Source: Alligator mississippiensis
Taxonomy: Eukaryota; Chordata; Crocodylia; Alligatoridae
Assembly: GCF_030867095.1 (NCBI RefSeq)
Contig: NC_081827.1
Span: 28,210,001 to 28,274,000 of the forward strand
Length of the DNA stretch: 64,000 bases
Reading direction: 5' to 3'
Position 1 is the stretch's first letter. The number at the start of each line of letters is the position of its first letter. Below are positions 11,683 through 22,059 of this stretch, piece by piece. The translations under genes and the position numbers were made by a program. The notes below the pieces were generated by a model, which was given only the letters and a program-made list of their open reading frames with translations, did not search any database and had not been told where the DNA came from.

Positions 11683-12400
11683 CAGTGCCCAAACATTTTG
11701 CCGGTGGGCCAGATGGGCAGTGTTCAGTCCATTCACAGTCTGGATCCAGCTGGTAGTCCCAGTCCTGCACCCAGGGTGGGCACAGTAGGGTCCCTTCTGG
11801 CCACACAGAGAGAGGCATGATGGGACAGCCTGGCCCCATCCACCTGCATGGGGGTAGGGGGCTTGGCCCAGCCCCAGTCCAGCTGTGCAGGGGGAAGGGG
11901 GCATAACCCAACCCCAAACCTACCTGTGGAGGGAAGTGAGCATGGCTTGGCTCTGACCCATCACAGGAGGCTTGGGAACTGGGTAATGGGGGAGGCTGGC
12001 AGTATTTCCACTGTTCCTGCCAAATTTCCTGACCCAGATTGAGCACCTCTTGTCTAACTTATTAGCAAAACTATGCAGTCAACCCTGACACAACTACAAG
12101 GCATAACACTCAAACCTGCCACAGATAAAGCAGGGGGACAATGGTGGCCAACGTCCTGCTGCTGCTGTGAGGGTTGTTAAAATATGCTTGAGAAATTCAA
12201 GATCCATATGGACAAGCCACCTTCTTTTGAGTTTAAAAGATGTGGTGATAGTTCCTCAGGAAGCTAGTCAAGATGTCATGAGGCCCTATCTGGGCATGCA
12301 GGGCTAGGTAGGGGAAGAACGATGCTCGATCCTGGCATGCTGGGACTGGCCCTGCACTGCTCACCTGGCCCACTATGCCAAAAACTTGAGCACCACTAAT
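11683..12400. mobile_element. hAT-like non-autonomous element
   Basis: Imperfect terminal inverted repeats: CAGTGCCCAAACATTTTG then GGTGGGCCAG on the left, and on the right the complement of TAGTGGTGCTCAAGTTTTTG then AGTGGGCCAG. The interior is non-coding and G/C-biased. The ends resemble the short CAGNG-type hAT termini; the target duplication is not clear. Confidence 0.6.
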
Positions 12401-12798
12401 CTAAAGGATCCTAAAATGATTAAAACATTGTCAAGTCATTGGGCGACTTGTGTCTCACCTGAATAATTATGCCTCTCAATGGGAAGCAGAAAGTAATGTG
12501 CACACTGGCATGGGACATACTGTTTGGGGCAGTGCCTTTGGACATCACACTCACATCTCTCACCAGTTACTAGTGCCTCAAAATGGGCACGGTAACACTA
12601 TAACACAGCGTCTTCTACTGCACCACATCACCAGAGCAGAACTGCTGCTCCTCATGCCGAAATTTCTTCACTGAGAGTGCCCCCTAATGGCAGCTCCCTG
12701 GGGTCACCTCTACTTCCAAACTGTCTCTGTCTCTGCTCTCCTCCATGGCATCTCTCTCTGCGTTCCCTTTTTTAATTAGTTTGTTCTATCTAAACTAA

Positions 12799-12968
12799 AT
12801 GAAACTAGGGAGGTGGTGCTTTCCCCTACCTTGGAGGTGTTCAAGAAGAGATTAGACAGGCACCTAGCTGGTGTTATTTAACCCCAGTGTTCTTTCCTGC
12901 CTAGAGCAGGGGGTTGGACTCGATAATCTACAAGGTCCCTTCTGATCCTAGAAATCTGTTAAATCTAT
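12799..12968 (+). mobile_element. CR1 3' end fragment, sense
   Basis: End of ORF2 and 3' UTR: GGAGGTGTTCAAGAAGAG, GCAGGGGGTTGGACTCGAT, AGGTCCCTTCTGATCC. Severely 5'-truncated copy. Confidence 0.85.
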
Positions 12969-14060
12969 TGTCCATTAATGCACTCAGCCTATCTGCACCA
13001 ATATACTCCGCAAACCTGGGCAAACCCTACAGACCATGGGGGACTGAGACTGGAACTTTCTAAGAACTCATGATTTAGTCTGGGGACAGGAGGAAAGGGT
13101 CTAATAACCCAGCTGAACTTCAATTTTAAGTTCTTAAATAACTGAGGCATAGGTACAGTTTCAACTTAAAAATTTGTCTAAAAGCTTAAGTGCTTCAGGT
13201 TTCTTACATTTTACATTAACATTCTTTTTTCTTTTAAATCTAGTGGCTGAAGCTTGTTGAAAAATTAAATTGAAATAGTCAATGTTAACACTTACGATAG
13301 GTTTATGTGCAATGTACAACTCACTTCATAAACAGTTTGTCTCAAATTATTCCATTTTGGCTAAGTACTTTGGATCCTTTTTTTTTTAAGTTTAGTGTAC
13401 TTCTGTCTGTTGTTAGCAACAGCTTTGTTTTGTTTTGTGTTACTTTTCCAAACCCACTATTTTCAGCATCAACATAAGCTATGTTTTTGTTAATATTTTG
13501 ACATTAAGATGCTGTATAAGCAAATTATTTTGTAAACTATATTCTGGGTTTTATATTTCTGAACAAAGTGTTGACAAATCAGATTAACCAGTTTTATACA
13601 AGAGTTCTGGGTTCACTGCAGTGGTTAGGCATGTCTGGTCTTAACCCAGTCTCTTGTGGAGTTTTAACCATATCACAGAACCACTGCACTATTTCTTTCG
13701 GCATAAAGGGTGGCTCTTGCTCAAGAGCAGACTCTACAATAGTAAGGGTGCTACAGACCAAGAACAAGTTGAATCAGTGTGTATTATTTAATGTGGGAGC
13801 TGGGAAAGGAAGGTAGACCATTGCCTGCAATTTTCCTGACCAGAGCCAGTTCCTGACCAGAGCATCCTGACTTCAAGGGGCCAGATTCCAGCCTTTGTCA
13901 CCACAGCATAATTCTGTTACCTTTTATTTTCAATTGAGATAAAAAACTGCCATATAAGCTTCAAATTTACATCTAAAATGAGTTGTACTGGTATTTAAAG
14001 AGCCAATGGAATAGTACACTGGGAACCTGTTCAGTGCATTAACTTGTTATTTAAAAACTC
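12969..14060. other. Intergenic, no gene seen
   Basis: AT-rich single-copy-looking sequence with a T run near 13,378-13,388. No coding or repeat signal was recognised. Confidence 0.45.
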
Positions 14061-14064
14061 CGCA

Positions 14065-15683
14065 GGCCCCAGGGGAGGCGCACCCAGACCTAAGGTCAGT
14101 GAGGATCTAGTCAGGGAACTTCTGGAGGGACTGGACGTATCTAAATTGCCTGGTCCTGACAATCTCCACCCCAGAGTATTGAGGGAATTAGCGGAGGTCA
14201 CTGCGGAACCCCTGGCATAGCTTTACAAGCACTCGTGGTGCTCTGGTGTGGTGCCAGAGGACTGGAAAAGGGCCAATGTGGTTCCCATTTTCAAAAAAGG
14301 GAGGAAGAAGGACCCAGGAAACTATAGGCCAGTTGGTCTTACCTCAATCCTGGGTAAGCTTTTTGAGAGAATTATCATAGCGCATGTCCACAAGGGGCCA
14401 GCAGGGGAGATTATGCTTAGGGGCAACCAACACGGGTTCATTAGAGGCTGGTCCTGTCAGACCAACCTGGTGGCCTTCTATGACCAAGACACAAAATCCT
14501 TAGATGCAGGGGTAGCAGTGGGCATAGTCTTTCTGGACTTTAGGAAGGCCTTCGACACCATCTCTCACCCCATTGTCATTAAAAAAACTAGGGGACTGTG
14601 GCATCGACACCTGCACAGTCAAATGGGTCACTAACTGGCTAGAGGGCCACACCCAGAGAGCGGTGGTGGACAGGTCATTTTCGACCTGGAGAGATGTGGG
14701 CAGTGGGGTCCCCCAGGACTCGATCCTCGGGCCTGCACTGTTCAACATCTTCATCAGCGACTTGGACGGGGGTGTAAAAAGCACTCTGTTCAAATTTGCA
14801 GACGACACTAGGATGTGGGGGGAAGTGGGTGTGCTACAAGGGAGGAATAGGCTGCAATCGGACCTAGACAGGTTACAGGGGTGGGTGGATGAGAACAGGA
14901 TGGGTTTCAACACTGACAAGTACAGGGTACTGCACCTGGGGAGGAAGAACCAGCAGCATGCCTACAGGCTGGGGAACTCCCTTCTTGTCAGTGCAGAGAA
15001 AGAAAAGGATCTTGGAATCATTATTGATGCCAAATAGAACATGAGCCGACAGTGTGGGGACGTGGTCAGGAAGGCCAACTGTACCTTGTCATGTATCCAC
15101 AGATGCATCATGAGCAGGTCCAAGGAGGTGATCCTCCCCCTCTATTTGACACTGGTCAGGCCGCAGTTGGAGTACTGTGTCCAGTTCTGGGCGCCGCACT
15201 TCAGGAGGGATGTGGACAACATGGAGAGGGTCCAGAGGAGGGCCACTCGCATGATCAGGAGTCAGCAGGGCAGGCCCTACGAGGAGAGGGTAAGGGACCT
15301 GAACCTGTTCAGCCTCCACAAGAGAAGGCTGAGGGGGGATCTAGTGGCTGTTTACAAACTAGTCAGGGGGGACCAGCAGGCAGTGGGGGAGTCCCTGTTC
15401 CCCCGAGCGCTACCAGGAGTGACTAGAAATAACCGTCACAAGCTGGCAGAGGGTAGACATCAGGAGGCGCTACTTCACAGTCAGGGTGGCTAGGATCTGG
15501 AACCAACTTCCAAGAGAAGTGGTGCTGGCTCCTACCCTGGGGGGTCTTTAAGAGGAGGCTGGATGAACGCCTTGCTGGGGTCGTTTGACCCCAGTACTCT
15601 TTCCTGCCATGGCAGGGGCTCGGACTTGATGATTTGTCAAGGTCCCTTCCGACCCTACAACTATGAAACTATGAATAACAAAT
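14065..15683 (+). mobile_element. CR1 LINE copy C, 5'-truncated, RT nearly readable
   Basis: Begins within ORF2 ahead of the RT domain and runs to the CTATGAAACTATGAAT tail. RT blocks: [20 protein letters not shown] near 14,270-14,330, NQHGFIRGWSCQTNL near 14,425-14,470, and the catalytic box KFADDTRMWG near 14,793-14,822 with both Asp. The C-terminal block LEYCVQFWAP is near 15,170-15,200. The frame is held for long stretches (14,573-15,037 and 15,041-15,493, separated by one stop), so it is a less decayed copy from a different subfamily than A and B. Confidence 0.9.
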
Positions 15684-15844
15684 GTGTTCTCTTAAATGGT
15701 CAATTTTCTATTGTATTTTACTTTGAGAACCATTCCAATGTGATTTCTTATGTTTTAGAAAGGTTCTGCTACATCCTTGTATATATTTTGGTTTGGTTTC
15801 ACGGACTTGTATTCAGAACAGGTTTATTTTTATCTTTAGTGGAT

Positions 15845-15940
15845 TCATAGTTTCATAGTTGTTAGGGGCTGGAAGGGACCTTACAGATCAGCGGGTCGAA
15901 TCCCCCTGCACTTGGGCAGGAAAGACTGCTGGGATCCATT
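15845..15940 (-). mobile_element. CR1 3' end fragment, antisense
   Basis: Tail complement TTCATAGTTTCATAGTTG followed by GGGCTGGAAGGGACCTTACA. Short and 5'-truncated. Confidence 0.8.
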
Positions 15941-16029
15941 GAATAGGGTTTGATTTGCTCTTGTACTTCTGTTGTAGCTAAATAAAGGAGAAAGAACAAA
16001 GTGAAAAAATTCTGCTGCTCACAAACAGG

Positions 16030-16768
16030 GAAGAATTGGTGGGGCATGTGGTAGTGGATGGCAACTTGGGCACCAGTGACTACAAGATTATAGAGTTCAG
16101 GATCCTGAGGAAAGGAAAGATGGAGAGCAGCAGAGTAAGGACCCTGGACTTCAGAAAAGCAGACTTCGACTTGCTCAGGGAACTCATGGGCAAGATCTCC
16201 TGGGAAGCCAGACTGAGGGGGAGAAGAGTCTAGGAGAGGTGACTGTACTTTAAATAAGCCTTACTAAGAGTGCAGGAACAAACCATCCCGATGCACAGGA
16301 AGACTAGTAAGTATGACAGAAGACCAGCTTGGCTTAGCAGGGAACTCTTCAGTAAACTAAATCACAAAAAGGAAGCTTATAAGAAGTGGAAACGTGGACA
16401 AATAAATAGGGAGGAGTATAAGAGCATTGCTCGGACATGCGGGGATAAAGTCAGGAAGGCCAAAGCACAACTGGAGTTACAGCTAGCAAGGGATGTGAAG
16501 GGTAACAAGAAGGGTTTCTACAAGTATGTCAGTAGCAAGAGGAGAATCAGTTAAAGTGTGGTTCCCTTACTGAATGGGGGAGGCAACCTTGTGACAGAAG
16601 ATGCAGAAAAGGCTGAAGTGCTCAATGCCTATTTTGCCTCAGTCTTCCTAGGCAAGGTCAGCTCACAGACTACTGCACCAGCAGCATAGTTTATGGAGGA
16701 ACTGAGCAGCTAACAGTGGCAAAAGAACAGGCTAGGGACTATTTAGAAAAGATGGATGTATACAAGTC
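16030..16768 (+). mobile_element. CR1 LINE copy D, left part (split by the retrovirus)
   Basis: End of the endonuclease and linker of CR1 ORF2: [18 protein letters not shown] near 16,141-16,194, then RPAWLSRELF near 16,323-16,352 and KKGFYKYVSSKRR near 16,508-16,547. It continues without loss at 24,447 after the insertion. The last five bases (AAGTC, 16,764-16,768) are duplicated beyond it. Confidence 0.9.
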
Positions 16769-17352
16769 TGTCTCAGACGGCCGGGGCCAACTTGAGGTGA
16801 TCTAGAAATTACTCGGTTGTTGGGCGGGCTGGCGAATGGAGAGGCAGACAAAGCGTATTGGTTGCAAATAAGCTTTACTTACACCGCTAGTAGCCGCAAC
16901 GCAGGTGGTCCGGTCGCTTAAACAACTACACGAGTTGCTCCAGCTGGCAAGGCTCAGGCCAGCGAATCCGTACACGAACCAGGCCGGCAGGGAAAGGGTA
17001 CGTCGAGGGATGGTGCTCGGCGACGGGGAGACAAATCGATAGTTGATCAGGCTATCGATCAGCTCAGCCACGAGTCAGGAATCTTCAAAGTCACTCTGCA
17101 ACGTGCTCAAAGTTCTTCGACTTGGGCAGAAGTCGCACAGAATTTTATACGGCTAACAAGCCAATCGCTAGCCGCCACGTAGGAATAATTTAGAACTGGC
17201 CAATAGTGGGACACAAATTTGCATACGAATGGCGGGAACTCTCTTGCACCGGAGTTTTCTGTTGCAACAGAAAACTTTTGCTGTGCACAGAGACTCTCAT
17301 GTGGCGGGAAAATTCCACTGTGCCGAGGCACTAAAATCACTGGGTTGTGACA
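16769..17352 (-). repeat. 3' LTR of the retrovirus fossil
   Basis: 584 bp, same ends and same boxes as the other LTR (TATAAAA at 17,143-17,149, minus). By eye 572 of 584 positions are identical to the 5' LTR, and every difference lies in a CpG in one of the two copies. Confidence 0.95.
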
Positions 17353-17361
17353 TGCCCCCTT
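17353..17361 (-). other. Polypurine tract next to the 3' LTR
   Basis: AAGGGGGCA on the minus strand directly precedes the 3' LTR TG, the standard plus-strand primer position. Confidence 0.8.
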
Positions 17362-17451
17362 GCCGACGGCACAACTGGAATTTTAGACACACGAGTATAT
17401 TATAAGGAATTTTCGTCTAAGGACTCACTGGCCTTACAAAGCTTAAGCAAC

Positions 17452-17457
<6 letters not shown>

Positions 17458-17488
<31 letters not shown>
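17458..17488. repeat. (TA)n microsatellite inside the retrovirus fossil
   Basis: About 15 TA units in the short stretch between the captured gene and the polypurine tract. Confidence 0.9.
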
Positions 17489-17491
<3 letters not shown>

Positions 17492-17559
17492 AAACAATTT
17501 TTTCAGACCGGTCTTTTAAACAAACTATAAAACACAATAACTTAAACATATAACAACAA

Positions 17560-18838
17560 CTATTGGTCATCATCTGATTGGAGAACATCTGTTTGGGACT
17601 CCCCTCTTTTATCAGTCAGTGAAATGCGGTTCATAACAAAATAGTTACCGCGAGACGTCCGTCTTCTCCCATAGCAGACAATGCCAATTAAAATACTTCC
17701 AAGTATTAGAAAGAGAGTTCCACCCACTGCACTACCGATGATGGTACCCCAATTGAGTCCCTGCATTACTGTTAGGGTGAATGCTGACGCTAAGCCCGTA
17801 ATGCTATTAGTTGAAGGATACCATGAAACCGTGGGTGATCGTGTGGTAGGGATGGTAGAGAGATCTAATACGTAAATAGCTTCCTTGACCAAGGGAATTT
17901 GTCACCCTACAAATGTAAGTCCCGTCATGATTGTGGGTTAATGGGCTACTGAAATGCAAAGCACTGTTTACAGACAGTAAGCCTTTAGGCCATTGTCCAT
18001 CTAGTCTGGCCCAGGTAAACTTTATAGGCGGTGGGTTAGAATTAGCATTGCACTTAAGTTGAACATTTCTTTGTCCAACAAACCAATTCTTATTATAGCC
18101 AGTTATTGACACTTCAGGAGCATATTGGATGTCTAATACATGAGAATACCTTATTTCCCTGTCCAAAGCTGGGTGTTTCACAATACAAGTTATACGCCTT
18201 CCCTTCGCAAATTTAGTGGGAATGATCTTATATTGGCTTATAACTGTTACCATTCTATTTGGAAAGGAAATTGACTTATATTCCATTTTACCAAAGTCTC
18301 CTTCCCAACTTATATTTGCAGCGGGTTTCCCAATGGCTGCTGTACAAGTGGCTGCCACTGCCCACTTTCTATCATCTATTAGAGAATTTGGCCCCTTGGT
18401 GAAACTTACAGTGGGCTCAACAAGTACAGTTACAATTGTTAACGATTGTGTATTTCCCAGTGGGAATGTAGTTACTTTGCATATATACTTTCCTTCATCA
18501 TAGAAACTCACATTATACAGACGGATCGTCGCATCAATGGACGAAGAACTTCTAGATAACACCCTCCCGTGGTATTTTCTTTGAACAGAGACCCCATATT
18601 CAGGATGATGCACAACAATAGTTTGTGCACTTTTATCATGTATCTTTTCCCATGAAACTTGTATTATGGTTCCATTCATGTCAATCATACATTTTAATGT
18701 GACATTCTTTCCCCAAACTGCTGTTACGTACGGATCAACAACAGGTCTAACTAATACACTGTAGCAGAAATGAGGGAGGAGCAGCGCCAGAACAAGTTCT
18801 GGCCTGGCGGACATTCGCTGCCTCGGTGTCCCCTCCAT
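17560..18838 (-). pseudogene. NECTIN3: Captured NECTIN3-like gene in the env position
   Basis: Intronless copy of a host nectin. After the first ATG downstream of the acceptor comes a hydrophobic ELVLALLLPHFCYSV stretch that fits a signal peptide. An Ig V-type domain follows (VTAVWGKNVTLKC, VSWEKIH, VVHHPEYGVSVQ, GKYICK), then two C-type Ig domains (VTVLVEPTVSF, RRITCIVKHPALD; QYAPEVSITGY, LDGQWP, YICRVTNSLGQ), a transmembrane helix (GTLFLILGSILIGIVCY), a basic stop-transfer and a tail of about 35 residues (RGNYF, DVLQSDDDQ). These strings match vertebrate nectin-3 from memory far better than nectin-1, -2, -4 or PVR. The captured tail stops well before the C-terminal afadin-binding motif of full-length nectin-3. 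Cellular nectin-3 is an adherens-junction adhesion protein that binds nectin-1, nectin-2 and PVR in trans. The segment is broken, with one or two interruptions. Confidence 0.9.
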
Positions 18839-18933
18839 AGCCGTCACCTTCAATGACTCGAAGGAACCGCAGTTGGGTGCTCGACGGATCTCACAATCAA
18901 GCGGCTGTAGATTACTGCTTTGTTGAAGTCAGG

Positions 18934-18986
18934 CCTGTAAAGAAAGAAAACAACAACAAAACAAAACAAAAGAGAATCGTAATTGA
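18934..18986 (-). promoter_or_regulatory. Splice acceptor ahead of the captured gene
   Basis: On the minus strand a T-rich tract (18,937-18,985), ending TTTTCTTTCTTTACAG, leads to AG at 18,935-18,936. It lies between the integrase end and the NECTIN3-like start, which is where retroviruses place the acceptor of the spliced env message. A function for the captured gene is inferred. Confidence 0.75.
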
Positions 18987-18991
18987 ATTTA

Positions 18992-21900
18992 CTATAAGGA
19001 TACTAGGTGAACGTCGGAACAACGAGTCATCCAGTTGTGATGAACGATAATAGGAGGACGATTGGGCTTTTCCTCTAATTGGACAGAATAGGTATTAGGA
19101 TACTGTCCCGATCGTAGACCTGTTCCCTTATGAACTTGCAGGTGAGCTTGGCGGGGGTGCAGTATTGAGATCCATACTAACTCATCTGGTTGGAACTTAG
19201 GTTCCCAAGGTAGAGGTTTCTTGACATTAGCTTCGTCCCATAACGGTTTTGAGGTGTTCAGTGAGATGAGAACATCATGATTGAATTTAGTCCAGTTTTT
19301 AAACGTCCCTCCTCCTCTGAGACGAAGTTGTTCTTTGTACAGGCCTATATGTCTTTCTACAACGCCATTGGACTGCGGGTGGTACGGCAGATGGAGATGC
19401 CATGCTACATTGTGAAGACGAGCAAATTTGTCTAGAGCGTTAGAGTTAAAAGGGGGGTCCCCCATCAGACTGAATCTCATGAGGAGGTTGCCAAGTAGCA
19501 AATACAGCAGTTAAAGCAGAAATAACAGCAGTGGCATTGCTTTTTCGTAAGAGAATGACTTGTAACTGTCTCGTTCCCAAGTCAACAACGACTAATCCTT
19601 TATTTGGCGGCTTAGACCCTGGGAGGGGCCCTAGCAGATCTACCTGCCAGACTTTTCCCGCCTGGAACTGCGAAGAGTCGAAAGCTCCGAGTTGATGTTT
19701 AGTTCAATGACACTTCTCCTTAGCACATATCTCACAGGCCTGAGCTACCTTTTCCCAATGGCGCCGAACTCCATAAGAGGCCGGCTCCGTAATGGTTTGG
19801 CGCCAACGTTGATGGCAAGCTCGCGGTCCTGGATGGCCCCAATTTTCATGAAGCCACGCGAGGAATGGGTTTACTTCAGTACCGGAGGTAGATGTGATAG
19901 GCAAAACTACGTCGGTCCAGAATGGGTCTTTTAAGAGTTTATCGACGACCTCATGTACTGGATCAGTATCCGGACGGTGTGACTTAGTGTGCCTAACCAA
20001 CGGGAGCCATGCAAATTTAGTTAACGTTTTCCAGATATCTTGCCAATCATCCAAATTTTTGGTGGGAAGGGCTGTACCAGTAAGAATCTTGTAAATGTAC
20101 TGCGAGTCGATTGCAATAATTGGAACTGGGAGCGTATCGTCATGATGTGTCAGACAATGCTCCAGTACCTTAAGGAATCCTAACAATTCACATTTTTGTG
20201 CCGAGTTGTCATCTGGGTAGGCTTGAAATATTTCCTTATCGTGACAAGCCTTGCAGTAATACCCATAGCCTACGCCATGTTGGGAGGTTCCATCTGAGGC
20301 CATCCATGACGAGGCAGAAGTTCCATACAGTGTAGGGACCTTTTCCTCATCTCCTGGGCTAGGATTAGGCGTCGTATCTTCAAACTTCCAGCAGTGCCAG
20401 TTGTAATGGTGGGTAAGCACCAACGTATTCCACATTTTAGGCTCCCCCTGAAAATGCGGGTCGACTTTTTCCGCATCCAGCAAGGGTAACAATGTGGCAC
20501 CGGGAGCGCGTAGTGTCCCATGCCCCCTTGCTAATGGCTCCACTAGTTGTCCGGCTAGGAGGATTTTCCCTATAGCTCCATATCGATGTTGTGCCGCTTG
20601 AAGCGTCTTATGGGCAGTGTATACTAGCTCATCGTGAGGGTTGTGCACAACAGTCCACACGTGGTTTGTGGTGAACCCAAGGGTTACGGTTAATGGCTCA
20701 CCCAGACCGATGGCGTGGAGCTGTGTGTTTTTAACCATGGCTAGCAGGTGAAGCAGGTTCTGCTGATCTCCCTCCGTCCAAGGCGTGGATTTTCGGGATT
20801 TGTCACGGATCTGTCACTGCAACTTAGTGAGGAGTGCCAAATGATTAGGTTCAACATAATGCCGGTACCAGTTTAAGTGACCTAAAAGCTGTTGGAAGTG
20901 TCTCTTAGTAACAGGCAGGAATGTCTTTAATGGATCGATGTTAGGACCATCATGTGAGACTCCATGGCGGATAGAACCGATATATCGGGTGCCGAGGAAC
21001 ATGATGTCATCTACAGGATGTAGACATGACTTTTCCTCGTTGATCGTCCATCCCTCACTTTGAAGGTGAGCGACTAGTTGGTTGACTATACTAGTAACTA
21101 CGGAACTATCACGACCCATGATAGCAATATCATCGACATAACTCCAGATTCTTAATTCCTCCTCTGGGGGAAGAGAATGTGAGGCTTGAAAATTCTTTAG
21201 GGTATTGTTCATGGCACCAGTAGCCAGCGACGGAGCGTTATGATACCCCTGCAGGCAAACCGTCCATCTGTACATAGTGCCATCAATGCACATATTTAAT
21301 ATTCCTTCAGGGTCAGTTATCGGGATGGAAAAGAACATGTTTTTCAAATCCAGTGTGACCCCGACCCACTTACTTTGCTGGAATTGAGCCATCTCGAACA
21401 TGCATTGTGGTAGAGTAAAAGGATTAGGTTGTTGAAGTAATTGACATCTTTTGTTGACCTCCCTATAATTGACGACTAGCCGGGCTTCGTTGGGCTTTCC
21501 AGGTTTCACGACTCCCCATCCTGGTGACAGGTAGGTGCTAGCAGTTACGGTTTTAATACAACCTCGTTGCTCAAGTCGCTGCAGGAGGTCAGTAAGGGAC
21601 TTTTTTAGGGGACTCTTGGTTGGGATTGGTTGATACCGCCAGGTGGAGGTGTTACGAAGCGTTGGTCGATGCCAATCCTGTTCTGGGATAATAATGGGTA
21701 ATGCTTGTAGCACTTGTTCCTTAAGGTCAAGCGCCTTAATCCCCGGGATTCCTAGAATGTTGATGCCCCCTAACACGGCCTCTAGAGTGTAACGATAACC
21801 TTGGACTAAGAATTTGACCTTTGTGGTGACTGCAATAGCGTTAAGCCCTTGTACCTTGATCGTTTTGGTGGTTTTCTGGTGGGGTATCGTTGAGGTAATT

Positions 21901-22059
21901 ACATTAACCTGAGCTCCAGTATCAAGAAGGAAGAGTACTCATTGTTGGTCATCTGGATCAGCAGGGTCATAGACAGTAAGTTCAGCGTAAGGACGAGGGT
22001 CATTGGGGTCAGGTTCGAGTTGGAGAAGGCTGCCGGCGGAGCCGACGGCCATTACTCGT
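18992..22059 (-). pseudogene. pro-pol region of the retrovirus fossil
   Basis: Protease near 21,780-22,050 has the aspartyl motif LLDTGAQVNV. Reverse transcriptase (about 20,820-21,780) shows VVNYREVNK, LDLKNMFFSIPI, LQGYHNAPSLA and the catalytic YVDDI. RNase H (about 19,950-20,400) shows SDGTSQHG, the CELLGFLKVLEH helix and AIDSQYIY. Integrase has an HHCC-type finger (HENWGHPGPRACH, then CEIC) near 19,720-19,870, and a core and C-terminal part with YHPQSNGVVERH near 19,340-19,390. Order PR-RT-RH-IN is standard. The region is broken but long parts remain readable. Confidence 0.9.

Noticed and set aside
16802-17071. An 89-residue open frame present in both LTRs
   Set aside because: Its presence in both follows from LTR identity. 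It overlaps the polyadenylation region and shows no domain, so there is no reason to call a gene.
17458-17488. The TA run in the provirus as a regulatory site
   Set aside because: A simple microsatellite of a kind that arises anywhere; nothing else supports a role.
17560-18853. The NECTIN3-like segment as the host's own NECTIN3 gene
   Set aside because: It is intronless, lies between integrase and the 3' LTR in the same orientation, follows a retroviral-type acceptor, and is bounded by the provirus. The host gene should have several exons.
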